Translations under genes and position numbers: made by a program
The notes under the pieces: model-generated
Seen by the model: the letters and a program-made list of their open reading frames with translations, nothing else
Databases searched by the model: none
What the model was told of the DNA's origin: nothing
Assembly: GCF_023150235.1 (NCBI RefSeq)
Contig: NZ_JAKLLH010000012.1
Coordinates: forward strand, 1-64,000
Direction of reading: 5' to 3'
DNA from: Azonexus sp.
GTDB lineage: Bacteria > Pseudomonadota > Gammaproteobacteria > Burkholderiales > Rhodocyclaceae
DNA: 64,000 nt
Shown: in pieces, positions 47,794-58,041 of the stretch
Position numbering within the stretch: the first letter of the stretch is position 1
Layout of the letters: every line of letters begins with the position of its first letter

Positions 47794-49455
47794 CTAGGCT
47801 GCTTCTTTCAAGGCACGGCGGAGAATCTTGCCGACGTTGGTGCGCGGCAGGTCGTCGCGGAACTCGACGTGCTTGGGCACCTTGTAGCCGGTGAGCACCG
47901 TGCGGCAATGTTCGATCAAGGCGCGTTCGTTCAGCGTCGGGTCCTTGCGCACCACGAAAATCTTCACCGCCTCGCCCGAATGCTCGTCGGCAACACCGAT
48001 GGCGGCAACGTCGATGACGCCGGGGTGCATCGCCACCGCTTCCTCGACCTCGTTGGGATAGACGTTGAAGCCGGAGACCAGAATCATGTCCTTTTTACGG
48101 TCGACCAGGAAAATGAAGCCTTTCTTGTCCATGTAACCCATGTCGCCGGTACGCAGGAAGCCATCCGGGTGGAAGACGTTGGCGGTTTCGTCGGGGCGCT
48201 GCCAGTAGCCTTTCATCACCTGCGGGCCACGGATGCAGATTTCGCCGACCTGGTTGAGCGGCACTTCGACGCCGATGTCGTCGCGGATCGAGACTTCGGT
48301 CGAGGAAATCGGCAGACCGATGGCGCCGTTGAAGTCCTTCATGTCGAGCGGGTTGATGGTCGCCGCCGGCGAGGTTTCGGTCAGGCCGTAAGCCTGCAGC
48401 AGCGGCGTCCCGGTGACCTTCAGCCAGCGCTCGGCAACCGGCCCCTGCACCGCCATGCCGCCACCGAGGGTAACGCGCATGGTCGAGAAGTCGAGTTTTG
48501 AAAATTCGGCGTGGTTGAGCAGCGCGTTGAACAGCGTATTGACGCCGGTGAACACCGTGACCGGATACTTGCCCCACTCCTTGATGAAGTTGGGAATGTC
48601 GCGCGGGTTGGCGATCAGCAGGTTACGGGCGCCGATCATCAGGAAGGTCAGGCAGTTCGCGGTCAGGGCGAAGATGTGGTACAGCGGCAAGGCGGTGATG
48701 ATGAATTCCTCGCCCTCGCGCACCACCGGGTGAATCCAGTTGTAGGCCTGGGTCACGTTGGAAGCGATATTGGCGTGGGTCAGCATCGCGCCCTTGGAAA
48801 TGCCGGTGGTGCCGCCGGTGTATTGCAGGAAAGCGAGGTCGCCCTGAGTCAGCGGCACTGTCTGGAAGCCGTGGCGACGGCCGGCGGCCAGCGCGCTGGC
48901 GAAGTTGATCGCGACCGGAATGTTCCAGGCCGGCACCAGCTTCTTGACGTGGCGGACGACCAGGTTGACCAGCGCGCCCTTGACCGTGCCCAGCATCTCG
49001 CCCATCGGCGTCACCACGACGTGGCGGATCGCCGTCGTCGGCAGCACCTGCTGCAAGGTATGGGCAAAGTTCTCGACAATGACGATGGCGGCGGCACCGG
49101 AGTCCTTGAGTTGATGCTCCAGTTCGCGCGGGGTGTACAGCGGGTTGCAATTGACCACCACGCAGCCGGCGCGCAGCGTACCGAACAGCGCCACCGGGTA
49201 TTGCAGCAGGTTGGGCATCATCAGCGCCACGCGCTCGCCCTTCTTCAGCCCCAGCGACTGCAGCCAGCCGGCAAAGGCGCGGGCCTCGTCGTCGAGCTGG
49301 CGATAGGTCATTTCCTTGCCCATGCTGATGTAGGCGACCTTGTCGGCGAACTTCTTGCAGGCGTCCTCGAACAGCGCGACCAGCGACGGGATGTGATCAA
49401 TGTCGATCTCGGCCGGGATTTCCGCCGGGTAGCTTTGCAACCAGATTTTTTCCAT
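47794..49455 (-). CDS. fadD: Long-chain fatty-acid-CoA ligase
   Basis: A 553-aa adenylate-forming enzyme. The P-loop is [18 protein letters not shown], motif [18 protein letters not shown], and the hinge region [20 protein letters not shown] then [20 protein letters not shown]. The final catalytic Lys is in [12 protein letters not shown]. It activates imported fatty acids to acyl-CoA. Start ATG at 49455, 22 nt after the chalcone-isomerase-like gene. Confidence 0.94.
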   Translation of the reverse strand: MEKIWLQSYPAEIPAEIDIDHIPSLVALFEDACKKFADKVAYISMGKEMTYRQLDDEARAFAGWLQSLGLKKGERVALMMPNLLQYPVALFGTLRAGCVVVNCNPLYTPRELEHQLKDSGAAAIVIVENFAHTLQQVLPTTAIRHVVVTPMGEMLGTVKGALVNLVVRHVKKLVPAWNIPVAINFASALAAGRRHGFQTVPLTQGDLAFLQYTGGTTGISKGAMLTHANIASNVTQAYNWIHPVVREGEEFIITALPLYHIFALTANCLTFLMIGARNLLIANPRDIPNFIKEWGKYPVTVFTGVNTLFNALLNHAEFSKLDFSTMRVTLGGGMAVQGPVAERWLKVTGTPLLQAYGLTETSPAATINPLDMKDFNGAIGLPISSTEVSIRDDIGVEVPLNQVGEICIRGPQVMKGYWQRPDETANVFHPDGFLRTGDMGYMDKKGFIFLVDRKKDMILVSGFNVYPNEVEEAVAMHPGVIDVAAIGVADEHSGEAVKIFVVRKDPTLNERALIEHCRTVLTGYKVPKHVEFRDDLPRTNVGKILRRALKEAA

Positions 49456-49477
49456 GTTTGTCTCCTCCGCCTGCCGG

Positions 49478-50053
49478 TCAGTTGCCGAGCAGCGCTTTTT
49501 TCAGGGCGGCGTCAGCCGGTTTCTCGCCCAGCCAGACCTTGAGCAAGGCCTTGCCGAAAGCCGCACCGGCCACCTTGCCACGGACTTCGCCATTGAGGCT
49601 GACGACCAAAGCCTCCGCACCGAAATCGAGGGTCACGCTATCACCCTCCTTGACCTTGCCCAAGCCCTTCATCAAGGTGCCGAACTGCTCGCTCTGAGCC
49701 TTGATCGCGTCGAGTTCGACCGCCGTATTGTTATTGGCCAGGCCGTCCTCCAGCGCACCGTGCAGGGTCTCGGCGCCAATATCGCGCAGCAGCCGCAATT
49801 GCATCCGACGCGGGCCGGGCGCATCGAGCACGGCGGCGGCGGCGCTCGTCTTCTGCGGCAGGTAGAGCGCGGCAACGTAGAGCTTGATGAACAACTTGCT
49901 GCGCAGCCCGGCGCCGTTGAGCAGCAGTTCGCCGCTGGCGACCCGCTGGCTGTCGTCGAGCTTGACGCCGGCGACCTCGGCAGCATATGCGCCGCTGGCG
50001 ACGAACAGCGCAGCGGCCACGAGCGGGCCGGCGTAGCGATGGATAGCGATCAT
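49478..50053 (-). CDS. Secreted chalcone-isomerase-like protein
   Basis: A 191-aa protein with a signal peptide ([20 protein letters not shown], cleavage after AYA). [20 protein letters not shown] and [14 protein letters not shown] are typical of the periplasmic Chalcone_3 family, which binds fatty-acid-like ligands rather than flavonoids. It overlaps the thioesterase-like gene (ATGA) and precedes fadD, so a role near fatty-acid uptake is plausible. Confidence 0.8.
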   Translation of the reverse strand: MIAIHRYAGPLVAAALFVASGAYAAEVAGVKLDDSQRVASGELLLNGAGLRSKLFIKLYVAALYLPQKTSAAAAVLDAPGPRRMQLRLLRDIGAETLHGALEDGLANNNTAVELDAIKAQSEQFGTLMKGLGKVKEGDSVTLDFGAEALVVSLNGEVRGKVAGAAFGKALLKVWLGEKPADAALKKALLGN

Positions 50054-50595
50054 AGGTCTCCTCCGATGGTTTTATTGCGGTAGAAATTCTTTTCGGCGAT
50101 ATACACGGTACGTTCGACCACAGTGTGCACCACGCCCTGCGCATCCTTCAGCTCGACCTGAAAAGTCTGTTCCAGTTCCGGGCGTTCGGCCAGCCGCCGG
50201 CGAATCTCCGCCAACTCCTCCGCCGACAGCGTGAAATCGGCGTAGAGCGTGGCGTAACCCGGCTTCTTGTAGCGGATGCTGGCCGCCTTGTCCCAGACGA
50301 TGTAGCCGTCGCCCAGCGCCGCCATCAGCATCATCGGGTGGGCGCCGTCGGTGATCGCGAACAGCGAGCCGCCGTACAGCGAGCCGACGATGTTGCGCGT
50401 CTTCCACGACAGCGGCAGCGCGATGCGGATGTGGCGCAGGTCGCGCCCGACATGCACCACCCGCCCGCCGCTCCCGCGAAACGCCGGGTGCAGGTTGAAG
50501 CCGAGGCGCACCATGCGCGCGCGCCACGACGGGGAGAGTTTGGCCAGCCAGGCAGGTTTCATGAACAGCAGACGCGGAGAAGAAGGATGGGACAC
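50050..50595 (-). CDS. DUF4442 hotdog-fold thioesterase-like protein
   Basis: A 181-aa protein: FMKPAWLAKLSPSWRARMVR, RIALPLSWKTRNIVGSLYGG, SLFAITDGAHPMMLMAALGD. The pattern NIVGSLYGGSLFAxxD is that of DUF4442, related to acyl-CoA thioesterases (PaaI-like hotdog). It probably hydrolyses or binds acyl-CoA. A CACGGTCGACCGTG palindrome lies just before its start. Confidence 0.8.
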   Translation of the reverse strand: MSHPSSPRLLFMKPAWLAKLSPSWRARMVRLGFNLHPAFRGSGGRVVHVGRDLRHIRIALPLSWKTRNIVGSLYGGSLFAITDGAHPMMLMAALGDGYIVWDKAASIRYKKPGYATLYADFTLSAEELAEIRRRLAERPELEQTFQVELKDAQGVVHTVVERTVYIAEKNFYRNKTIGGDL

Positions 50596-50607
50596 GGTTT
50601 CAGGGTT

Positions 50608-50629
50608 TTTTCACGGTCGACCGTGGAAA
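50608..50629. repeat. CACGGTCGACCGTG palindrome between thiolase and DUF4442 genes
   Basis: Core at 50612-50625 with TTTT/GAAA arms, one mismatch. It separates two minus-strand genes. Confidence 0.85.
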
Positions 50630-50673
50630 TCGGCGTTTTCCCCCGCCCGCTCGGCGCGGACGGGGACGCGGCA

Positions 50674-51870
50674 TCAGACGCGCTCGAAAATCCCGGCGGC
50701 GCCCATGCCGGTGCCGATGCACATGGTCACCATGCCGTATTTGCCGCCGGTCCGCTGCAAGCCATGGACGACGGTGGCGGTGCGGATCGCGCCGGTGGCG
50801 CCGAGCGGGTGGCCGAGGGCAATCGCGCCACCAAGCGGGTTGATCTTCTCCGGGTTGAGGCCAAGCTCCTGGATCACCGCCAGCGACTGCGCGGCAAAGG
50901 CTTCGTTGAGTTCGATCCAGTCGAGGTCGTCCTGCTTGATCCCGGCCTGCGCCAGCACCTTGGGAATCGCCGCGACCGGGCCGATGCCCATGATCTCGGG
51001 CGCCACGCCGCCAACGGCAAAGCCGGCAAAACGGGCGAGCGGCGTCAGGTTGTGTTCGCGCAGAATCTTCTCGGAGACCAGCATCACCGCCCCGGCGCCG
51101 TCCGACATCTGCGACGAGTTGCCGGCAGTGACCGAACCGCGCACGTTGAACACCGGCTTCAGCTTGCCCAGCTTTTCCAGCGAGGCGTCGGCGCGCGGGC
51201 CTTCGTCCACCTCGACGGTACGCGAACGGGTCTTGATCTCGCCGCTACGCAGGTCGGGCAGGCTTTCGTTGATCAGGTAAGGCGTGGTTTCGGCGTTGAA
51301 GTGGCCGGCGGCAATCGCGGCGCAGGCCTTCTGGTTCGAGGCCAGCGCGAAGGCATCCTGCGCCTCGCGGGAAATCTTCCACTGCTGCGCCACTTTTTCG
51401 GCAGTCAGACCCATGCCGTAGGCAATGGCAACATGCTCGTCGTTAAAGATGGCCGGATTCATCGCCATCTTGTTGCCCATCATCTGCGGCATCACCGTCA
51501 TCGACTCGGTGCCGGCGGCGAGCATCACGTCGGCCAGGCCCAAGCGGATCTGGTTGGCGGCATCGGCCACCGCCTGCACCCCGGAGGAGCAGAAACGGTT
51601 GATGGTCAGGCCGGGCACGGTGATCGGCAGGCCGGCGAGCAACGCGCCGATACGGGCGACGTTCATCCCCTGCTCGGCTTCCGGCATCGCGCAGCCGACG
51701 ATCACGTCGCCGATCAGCGCCGGATCGACCCCCGGCACCTGGGCGACGACGGACTTGATCACCGCCGCCAGCATGTCGTCCGGGCGGACATTGCGGAACA
51801 TGCCGTTGCGCTTGGCGACCGGCAGACGGGTCGCGGCAACGATGTAGGCGTCTTGAACTTGTTTACTCAT
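50674..51870 (-). CDS. fadA: Acetyl-CoA acyltransferase (3-ketoacyl-CoA thiolase)
   Basis: A 398-aa thiolase. The nucleophilic Cys is in TINRFCSSGVQAVADAA near residue 93. The His is in GGAIALGHPLGATGA and the second Cys in MVTMCIGTGMGAAGIFE. It splits 3-ketoacyl-CoA in beta-oxidation. It follows the multifunctional gene at 51988 on the same strand, giving a fadBA-type pair separated by a repeat-rich spacer. Confidence 0.94.
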   Translation of the reverse strand: MSKQVQDAYIVAATRLPVAKRNGMFRNVRPDDMLAAVIKSVVAQVPGVDPALIGDVIVGCAMPEAEQGMNVARIGALLAGLPITVPGLTINRFCSSGVQAVADAANQIRLGLADVMLAAGTESMTVMPQMMGNKMAMNPAIFNDEHVAIAYGMGLTAEKVAQQWKISREAQDAFALASNQKACAAIAAGHFNAETTPYLINESLPDLRSGEIKTRSRTVEVDEGPRADASLEKLGKLKPVFNVRGSVTAGNSSQMSDGAGAVMLVSEKILREHNLTPLARFAGFAVGGVAPEIMGIGPVAAIPKVLAQAGIKQDDLDWIELNEAFAAQSLAVIQELGLNPEKINPLGGAIALGHPLGATGAIRTATVVHGLQRTGGKYGMVTMCIGTGMGAAGIFERV

Positions 51871-51889
51871 CTCTATTTCCTTAGCTGTG

Positions 51890-51962
51890 TTCGCTGTTAG
51901 CTTTAGCTATTAGCTGTCAGGAGCTAGAGCTGTCAGTAAAACCGGTCGGTCACTGACAGCTC
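51890..51962. repeat. TTAGCTGTCAG tract with 11-bp hairpin
   Basis: Contains GTTAGC, TTTAGC and ATTAGCTGTCAG copies, then GAGCTGTCAGT (51927-51937) with its perfect complement ACTGACAGCTC (51952-51962). It is related to the tract at 17042-17138. Confidence 0.5.
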
Positions 51963-51987
51963 GATCCTGGGCAACTTGATCCTCGGA

Positions 51988-54387
51988 TTAGTTCCGCAGC
52001 GGCTTGCCGGTTTCCAGCATGTGCTTGATCCGGGCCTGGGTCATCGGGTCTTGCAGCAGTTCGACGAACAGCCGGCGCTCGACGGTGATCAGCCACTCTT
52101 CGTCGACCAGGCTGCCGGTTTCGATCTCGCCGCCGCACAGGGCGGTGGCAGCCGCCTTGGCCACCTTGTAGTCGTGGGCAGAGATCATCCCGCCTTCCTT
52201 CATGTTGACCAGCATCATCTCGAAGGTGGCGATGCCGTTCTTGCCGGCGACCGGGATCGCGCGCGCCATGGGCGGCGGGGCGTAACCGGCGTCGGCCATG
52301 GCCCGCGCTTCGCGGATCGCGACCCAGAGCAGCTCGTTGGCGTTGAACAGAATGGTGTCGCTCGGCTGGGCAAAGCCGTAGTCGATCACTTCCTGCGCGC
52401 TCTTGGCGACCTTGGCCATGGCGATGGTCTGGAACACCGGCTGCAGGAAGTTGAAGACTTCGCCCGGCGTCGCCGACTGGGCGGCCCACGCGGCGGCACG
52501 CACGGCGAACTCCTTGCAGCCGCCGCCGGCCGGAATCAGACCGACCCCGGCTTCGACCAGGCCGACATAGCTTTCCAGCGCCAGCACCCGTTTTCCGGCG
52601 TGCATCACGAATTCACAACCGCCGCCCAGGGCCATGCCCTGCACCGCAGCGACGGTCGGGACTTGCGCGTACTTCAGGGTCTGCGAGGCGCGCTGGAACT
52701 TCTCAACGGTCTGTTCGAGCAGGCCGAATTCGCCAGCGGCAATCGCTTCCGATACCTGTTGCAGGTTGGCGCCAACGGCAAACGGCGCTTCGTGCCAGAG
52801 CACCACGCCATCCAGCGTGCCTTCGGCCTGGCGCACGGCGGCGATCACGCCGTCGAGCACCTCGTTGCCGATGGTGTGCATCTTGGACTTGATCGAAATG
52901 ATGCCGATCCCGGCGTCGACCGTGGGCAGGCGCCACATCCGCACACCGTCGTTTTCATACAGGGTTTCGCCGGATTTTTCCGGGGTCGCGGCGTTCTCGC
53001 CGAGCACCCGTTCCGGGAACAGCTGGCGCTGATAGACCGGCAGCGTCGAACGCGGCACGTAGCTGTTCTTGCGGGCGGAGTAGGAACCTTCGGCGGCATG
53101 CACGCCAGTGCGCCCAGCCTCCAGCGCCCAGGCCGGCAGCGGCACGCTGCTCATCGCCTTGCCGGCCGCGATGTCGGCGGCGACGGCTTGCGCCGTATCG
53201 GCCCAGCCGGCGGCCTGCCAGGTTTCGAACGGGCCTTGCGCCCAGCCGAAGCCCCAGCGCATCGCCAGGTCGAGGTCGCGAGCGTTGTCGGCGATGTTTT
53301 CCAGCTGCACGGCGGCGTAATGGAAGATGTCGCGGAAGATCGCCCACAGGAACTGCGCCTGCGGATGGCTGGAGGCACGCAGCGCGGCGAATTTTTCGGC
53401 CGGATTGCGAACCTTCAGAATCGCCGCAACTTCCTCGGCGATTTCGCCGGCGGAAGGTCGGTAATCCTGCGCAGCCAGGTCGAGCACCTGGATTTCCTTG
53501 CCCTGCTTGCGGAAGATGCCGCAGCGGGTCTTCTGACCGAGCGCGCCCTGGCCGATCAGCAACTGCAGCCAGGCCGGGACATTGAAGTGGGCATGCCAGG
53601 GATCATTGGGCAGGGTGTCCTGCATGGTCTTGACCACGTGCGCCAGGGTATCGAGGCCGACCACGTCGGCGGTGCGATAGGTGGCGCTCTTCGGACGGCC
53701 GATTTTCGGGCCGGTCAGCGCGTCGACCGTGTCAAAGCCGAGGCCGAAGGCCTGGGTGTGGTGCATCACGGCGAGGATGGAGAAGACGCCGATGCGGTTG
53801 GCGACGAAATTCGGGGTATCGAGGGCGCGGATCACGCCTTTACCCAGACGCGAGGTCAGCCAGGTTTCGAGGGCATCGAGCGTCGCCGGGTTGGTTTTTT
53901 CGGTGCCGATGATTTCAACCAGGTGCATGTAGCGCGGCGGGTTGAAGAAGTGGATGCCGCAGAAACGCGGACTGACTTCAGCCGGCAAGCCCTGGGCCAG
54001 CAGGTTCATCGACAGGCCGGAGGTATTGGAGGCGACGATGGCATTGGGCGCGATGTGCGGCGCGATCTTGGCGTAAAGCTCGTTCTTCCAATCCATGCGC
54101 TCGGCGATGGCTTCAATGATCAGATCGCACTCGGCGAGTTGCGCCAGGTGCTCATCGTAGTTGGCAGCGTCGATGAACTTCAGCTTGCTCTTGCTCGACA
54201 GCGGCGCCGGGTCCAGCTTCTTCAGGCCGTCGAGGGCCTTCTTGACGATGCCGTTCTTGTCGCCTTCCTTGGCGGCCAGATCGAACAACACCACCGGCAC
54301 ATCCGCATTGGCGAGGTGCGCGGCAATCTGCGCCCCCATCACGCCGGCGCCCAGCACCGCCGCTTTCTTCACGATCAATTTGCTCAA
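51988..54387 (-). CDS. 3-hydroxyacyl-CoA dehydrogenase/enoyl-CoA hydratase (FadN/FadB-type)
   Basis: A 799-aa bifunctional enzyme with the dehydrogenase first (FadN order). The NAD motif is AAVLGAGVMGAQIAAHLANA. SNTSGLSMNLLAQGL and GIHFFNPPRYMHLVEIIGTE mark the dehydrogenase, and YVPRSTLPVYQRQL the linker. The hydratase near residues 490-700 has GMALGGGCEFVMHAGKRVLA and GLVEAGVGLIPAGGGCKEF. It carries out the middle two steps of beta-oxidation. Two GTCGACCGTG 10-mers are in the gene. The promoter has a candidate fad operator. Confidence 0.92.
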   Translation of the reverse strand: MSKLIVKKAAVLGAGVMGAQIAAHLANADVPVVLFDLAAKEGDKNGIVKKALDGLKKLDPAPLSSKSKLKFIDAANYDEHLAQLAECDLIIEAIAERMDWKNELYAKIAPHIAPNAIVASNTSGLSMNLLAQGLPAEVSPRFCGIHFFNPPRYMHLVEIIGTEKTNPATLDALETWLTSRLGKGVIRALDTPNFVANRIGVFSILAVMHHTQAFGLGFDTVDALTGPKIGRPKSATYRTADVVGLDTLAHVVKTMQDTLPNDPWHAHFNVPAWLQLLIGQGALGQKTRCGIFRKQGKEIQVLDLAAQDYRPSAGEIAEEVAAILKVRNPAEKFAALRASSHPQAQFLWAIFRDIFHYAAVQLENIADNARDLDLAMRWGFGWAQGPFETWQAAGWADTAQAVAADIAAGKAMSSVPLPAWALEAGRTGVHAAEGSYSARKNSYVPRSTLPVYQRQLFPERVLGENAATPEKSGETLYENDGVRMWRLPTVDAGIGIISIKSKMHTIGNEVLDGVIAAVRQAEGTLDGVVLWHEAPFAVGANLQQVSEAIAAGEFGLLEQTVEKFQRASQTLKYAQVPTVAAVQGMALGGGCEFVMHAGKRVLALESYVGLVEAGVGLIPAGGGCKEFAVRAAAWAAQSATPGEVFNFLQPVFQTIAMAKVAKSAQEVIDYGFAQPSDTILFNANELLWVAIREARAMADAGYAPPPMARAIPVAGKNGIATFEMMLVNMKEGGMISAHDYKVAKAAATALCGGEIETGSLVDEEWLITVERRLFVELLQDPMTQARIKHMLETGKPLRN

Positions 54388-54469
54388 GACTTGTCTCCTT
54401 TAGCGATTTCTTCGCACTGCCGGCCAGGACTGCGGATCAGACCGCCGGACGATCACCGATACAAACATA

Positions 54470-54483
54470 AAACGAACGTTTGA
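54470..54483. promoter_or_regulatory. Candidate fatty-acid regulator operator (FadN-type gene)
   Basis: AAACGAACGTTTGA, 83 nt before the gene at 51988-54387. It matches the sites at 46612 and 59401. Confidence 0.55.
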
Positions 54484-54685
54484 ATTATAGAAGCCTGATC
54501 CCCGATGTCAACAGCTTTCAGCGAGAAAAAAAATCACCTGGCGCGGGCGGTGCGCGCTTCGGCTCAGGCCAGGGTGAAAAATCCCCGCCAATGCTATATA
54601 AATAGTTGATTTAGCAGCGACAAGCTGGTTTAATTAACCGAGTAATTTACTCGGGTTTAGTCACCCACAGTTCGGAGGTAGCCCC

Positions 54686-55792
54686 ATGTTCGGATCGAAA
54701 ACGCGGCAAGCGCTCTTGCAAACACAACAGGATCTGCGTGCCGCCGAAGCGCAGAACGCACTTTTACGGACACAGCTCGAAGAAAGCGAGCGACGCTGCC
54801 GGGAAATGGAGGCCGAAAACCGTGAGTCGAAAGCCAGACAGGCCCTGCTCGAAGGCGTTGTCGCCAACCTGGACCGTTTCGGCACCTCGCTGAACGGCAT
54901 CCAGCAATCCTTTGCCGGACTCTCCGGCCAACTCAATAACGACCGGGGAATCGCCCTCACCGCCGCTGCCGAATCCGACAGCAACCGTAGCGCCTTCGGC
55001 AAGATCGCCGACAATCTGCAAGCCATGGTCGCCCGGATCGACGCCGCCGGCCGCAGCATCGACGGTCTCTCGCAACGAGCATCGGCAATCGACGGCATCG
55101 TCCGCCTGATCAGCGAAATCGCCGAGCAGACCAACCTGCTCGCACTCAACGCCGCCATTGAAGCGGCGCGTGCCGGCGAAGCCGGACGCGGCTTTGCCGT
55201 CGTCGCCGACGAGGTGCGCAAGCTGGCCGAACGCACCGGCAAGGCAACCACCGAAATCGGCGGGCTGGTCACCGCGATCCAGGAAGAAACCCGCCAGGCA
55301 CACGCCACGATGGCCCTCGGCGCCAGCGACGCCGCCGCCCATGGCAGCGAAACCGAGGGCGCGACGCAGAGCATGCAACGCCTGCTCGATCTCTCGCAGC
55401 AAATGCAGGAATCGATCTCGGAGTCTTCCCGCCTGGCCAATGCCGAGCTGGCGAACATCGAGGAATTGACGCTCAAGCTGGAGGTATACAAGGTTCTGCT
55501 CGGTCTCTCGCGGTTGCGCCCGGAAGAGTTGCCGGACGAAACCCAGTGCCGTCTCGGCCAGTGGTATTACGAAGGCGAAGGGCGTGCCGAATACGCCAAT
55601 CTTCCCGGTTACCGGGACATGGAAAAACCGCACCGTGCGGTACACGTGCACGCCCGCCAGGCTGTGGCCAATTACCATGCCGGCGATTTCACCGGCGCGC
55701 TCGAGCAACTGACGCGGATGGAAGAAGCCAACCTGGTCGTGATGGCTGGCATGGATCGCATGCTGCACACACCGAGGGCAGGGCAGCGATGA
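54686..55792 (+). CDS. Soluble methyl-accepting chemotaxis protein with CZB domain
   Basis: A 368-aa cytoplasmic chemoreceptor without membrane segments. An N-terminal coiled coil (residues 5-55) leads to a receptor signalling hairpin whose tip is [20 protein letters not shown]. The C-terminal CZB domain has [20 protein letters not shown] and [14 protein letters not shown], giving the Cys and two His ligands for zinc. The first ligand, usually His in an xDHxxFK segment, is Glu here ([12 protein letters not shown]). CZB domains sense zinc or hypochlorite. It overlaps the next gene (ATGA), so receptor and c-di-GMP protein are co-translated. Confidence 0.9.
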   Translation: MFGSKTRQALLQTQQDLRAAEAQNALLRTQLEESERRCREMEAENRESKARQALLEGVVANLDRFGTSLNGIQQSFAGLSGQLNNDRGIALTAAAESDSNRSAFGKIADNLQAMVARIDAAGRSIDGLSQRASAIDGIVRLISEIAEQTNLLALNAAIEAARAGEAGRGFAVVADEVRKLAERTGKATTEIGGLVTAIQEETRQAHATMALGASDAAAHGSETEGATQSMQRLLDLSQQMQESISESSRLANAELANIEELTLKLEVYKVLLGLSRLRPEELPDETQCRLGQWYYEGEGRAEYANLPGYRDMEKPHRAVHVHARQAVANYHAGDFTGALEQLTRMEEANLVVMAGMDRMLHTPRAGQR

Positions 55793-57981
55793 GCATTGCC
55801 GGACACGCCACCGGCGACGGGCCGCTGGCCGGCATCGCCGCCGAGATGGGAATCGACGCCCGTGAAATCGCGGCACGCAAGCTCTTCCTCGAACTGGGCA
55901 GCACCGATGCCGAGCAGCTCAAGGCGCTCGATGTCCGGCTCGCCACGGCTCAAAACGGCTTTGCCGACGGCTTTTACGACTATCTCCGCGCCATACCCGA
56001 ACTGCAGGCCCTGCTCCCCGACGAGGGGGCCGTACGGCGCTTGCGCACTGCGCATAACCGCTATTTCGCCAGCCTGATCGGCGGCGATTACGATGAGGAT
56101 TACGTCGTACGGCGCTTGCAGGTCGGGATGACCCACGCCCGGATCGGACTGACGCCGAAATGGTACGTCGGCGCCTTCCGCAAATATCTTTCCGACATGC
56201 TGCAGGTCGTCTGGCAGGCCAGCGACGGCGATTTTTCGCGTTTTTCCCCGGCCTTCGACGCCTTGCTGAAAGTGGTCATGCTCGACCTCGGCTTGACGCT
56301 CGATACTTACATCCACGCCGACAAACACGCCATCGCCTTGCGCGACCAAGCCATCGACTCGAGCAACAACGGAATTTTCATCGCCACCAATGCCCCGGAA
56401 TGCACACTGGTTTACGTTAACCGAGCCTTCTCGCGCATGCTTGACCGCGATCGCGAGGCGAGTGCCGGCGACCCCTGCCCTTGTACCGACGGCGAGGACT
56501 GTTTCGGCAGCATCCGCAAGGCCATCGCCGAAGGGCGCGACGGCCTGGTGAATCTGCAGCGGCAGCGCCCCGACGGCAGCATGCAGTGGATCGAACTCTT
56601 CCTCGCTCCGGTCAGCGACGACAGCGGCCGCACCACCCACTACGTCGGCATTCTCGACGACATCACCGCGCGCAAGGAAAGCGAGGCCCACCTGGATTAT
56701 CTGGTGCGGCACGATCCGCTGACCGGCCTGCCCAACCGCGAGCTGCTGCTGCAGCATGCCGGCAGTGCCATGTCTCTGGCCGGTGGACGTCAGAGCCTCA
56801 CCCTGCATGCCATCGATCTCGATCACTTCAAGCTGATCAACGACGGCCTCGGACACCGCGCCGGCGACCGCGTCCTCCAGGAAATGGCCAATCGCCTGAC
56901 CGGCATAAGTGGCGAAAATGCCTGTGTCGCCCGCCTTTCCAGCGACGAATTCGCCATTCTCACCGTCGCGAGCGCCGGGGCCGATGCCGTCGCCGCCTTT
57001 GCCGAACAGATCCGCAAGGCCCTGAAACGGCCTTTTCATGACGGAGGCCGCGAAATCGCCCTCGATGCCAGTATTGGCATCGCCGTTTTCCCCGGCGACG
57101 GCGACGATCCGGAAAGCCTGCTGCGCAACGCCAACAGCGCGCTGCACGCAGCCAAGGCGGCGGGACGGGCAAGTACCCGTTTCTACGACGAGGCGATGAA
57201 CCGCCGTGCCGACGAGCGGCTGGCCCTGGTTTCCGACTTGCGGCACGCAGTCCGGCGCCAGCAGTTGCGGCTGTATTACCAGCCCCAGATCGATGCCGCC
57301 GACGGCACCCTGGCCGGGGTCGAGGCCCTGCTGCGCTGGCAGCACCCGGAGCGCGGCCTGGTCCCGCCCGACGCTTTCATTCCCCTGGCAGAAGAATGCG
57401 GCCTGATCGGCGAACTCGGCGCCTGGGTGCTGGCCGCAGCGATCCGCCAGGCCAGCGAATGGCTGATGCGCGGCATCGAGATCCCCCGTGTCGCGGTCAA
57501 CCTCTCGCCCAAGCAATTTTCCGACCCCGGCCTGGCTGCGCGGATCGAAGCCCTGCTGGCCGAGCACGCCCTGGCGCCGAGCCGGCTCGAACTGGAAATC
57601 ACCGAATCCGCCGCAATGCACGATCCGGCCGCCGCCACGGCGACGCTCCAGCGGCTCAAGAAGCGCGGCATCCGCCTGGCGCTCGACGATTTCGGGACCG
57701 GCCACTCCTCGCTGGCAGTATTGCGCACGCTCCCTTTCGACCTGCTCAAGCTCGACCGCAGCTTCGTCCGCAACATCCCGGCCGCGGCCAGCGACGCGGC
57801 CGTCGCCGGCACCATCATCACCCTCGCCCGCCAGCTGGGGCTGGAAGTGATCGCCGAAGGTATCGAGGATGGCGCCCAGCAAGTCCACCTGGCCGCCGCC
57901 GGCTGCCACTTCCTGCAAGGCTTCCTGTTCTCGCGCCCGCTCCCCGCCGCAGCGCTGGAAGACTGGCTGGCCAGCCGGTAG
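55789..57981 (+). CDS. Globin-coupled sensor with PAS, degenerate GGDEF and EAL domains
   Basis: A 730-aa cytoplasmic protein. A sensor-globin domain (residues about 25-180) has [20 protein letters not shown] with the proximal His. A PAS domain (190-305) has the Cys-rich [13 protein letters not shown] and ends [11 protein letters not shown]. The GGDEF domain reads [10 protein letters not shown] in place of RLGGDEF, so cyclase activity is unlikely. The EAL domain is intact: [50 protein letters not shown] and AEGIED. It should be an oxygen/haem-controlled c-di-GMP phosphodiesterase. The start is ATG 55789, overlapping the chemoreceptor stop. Confidence 0.9.
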   Translation: MSIAGHATGDGPLAGIAAEMGIDAREIAARKLFLELGSTDAEQLKALDVRLATAQNGFADGFYDYLRAIPELQALLPDEGAVRRLRTAHNRYFASLIGGDYDEDYVVRRLQVGMTHARIGLTPKWYVGAFRKYLSDMLQVVWQASDGDFSRFSPAFDALLKVVMLDLGLTLDTYIHADKHAIALRDQAIDSSNNGIFIATNAPECTLVYVNRAFSRMLDRDREASAGDPCPCTDGEDCFGSIRKAIAEGRDGLVNLQRQRPDGSMQWIELFLAPVSDDSGRTTHYVGILDDITARKESEAHLDYLVRHDPLTGLPNRELLLQHAGSAMSLAGGRQSLTLHAIDLDHFKLINDGLGHRAGDRVLQEMANRLTGISGENACVARLSSDEFAILTVASAGADAVAAFAEQIRKALKRPFHDGGREIALDASIGIAVFPGDGDDPESLLRNANSALHAAKAAGRASTRFYDEAMNRRADERLALVSDLRHAVRRQQLRLYYQPQIDAADGTLAGVEALLRWQHPERGLVPPDAFIPLAEECGLIGELGAWVLAAAIRQASEWLMRGIEIPRVAVNLSPKQFSDPGLAARIEALLAEHALAPSRLELEITESAAMHDPAAATATLQRLKKRGIRLALDDFGTGHSSLAVLRTLPFDLLKLDRSFVRNIPAAASDAAVAGTIITLARQLGLEVIAEGIEDGAQQVHLAAAGCHFLQGFLFSRPLPAAALEDWLASR

Positions 57982-57983
57982 AC

Positions 57984-58010
57984 GAAAAAAAGCCCCGGAC
58001 AAGCCGGGGC
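57984..58010 (-). terminator. Intrinsic terminator of fadL (also at the end of the EAL gene)
   Basis: GCCCCGG (57992-57998) and CCGGGGC (58004-58010) with a 5-nt loop. On the minus strand it is followed by seven T, so it mainly ends the fadL transcript; it is also where the convergent plus-strand gene ends. Confidence 0.88.
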
Positions 58011-58041
58011 AAACATGACGCAAAGGGAGATCGACGAAAAA

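Noticed and set aside
51976-54483. 835-codon plus-strand frame opposite the FadN-type gene
   Set aside because: The minus-strand gene has full NAD and crotonase motifs; the plus-strand frame has none and is Asp/Gly/His-rich shadow sequence.
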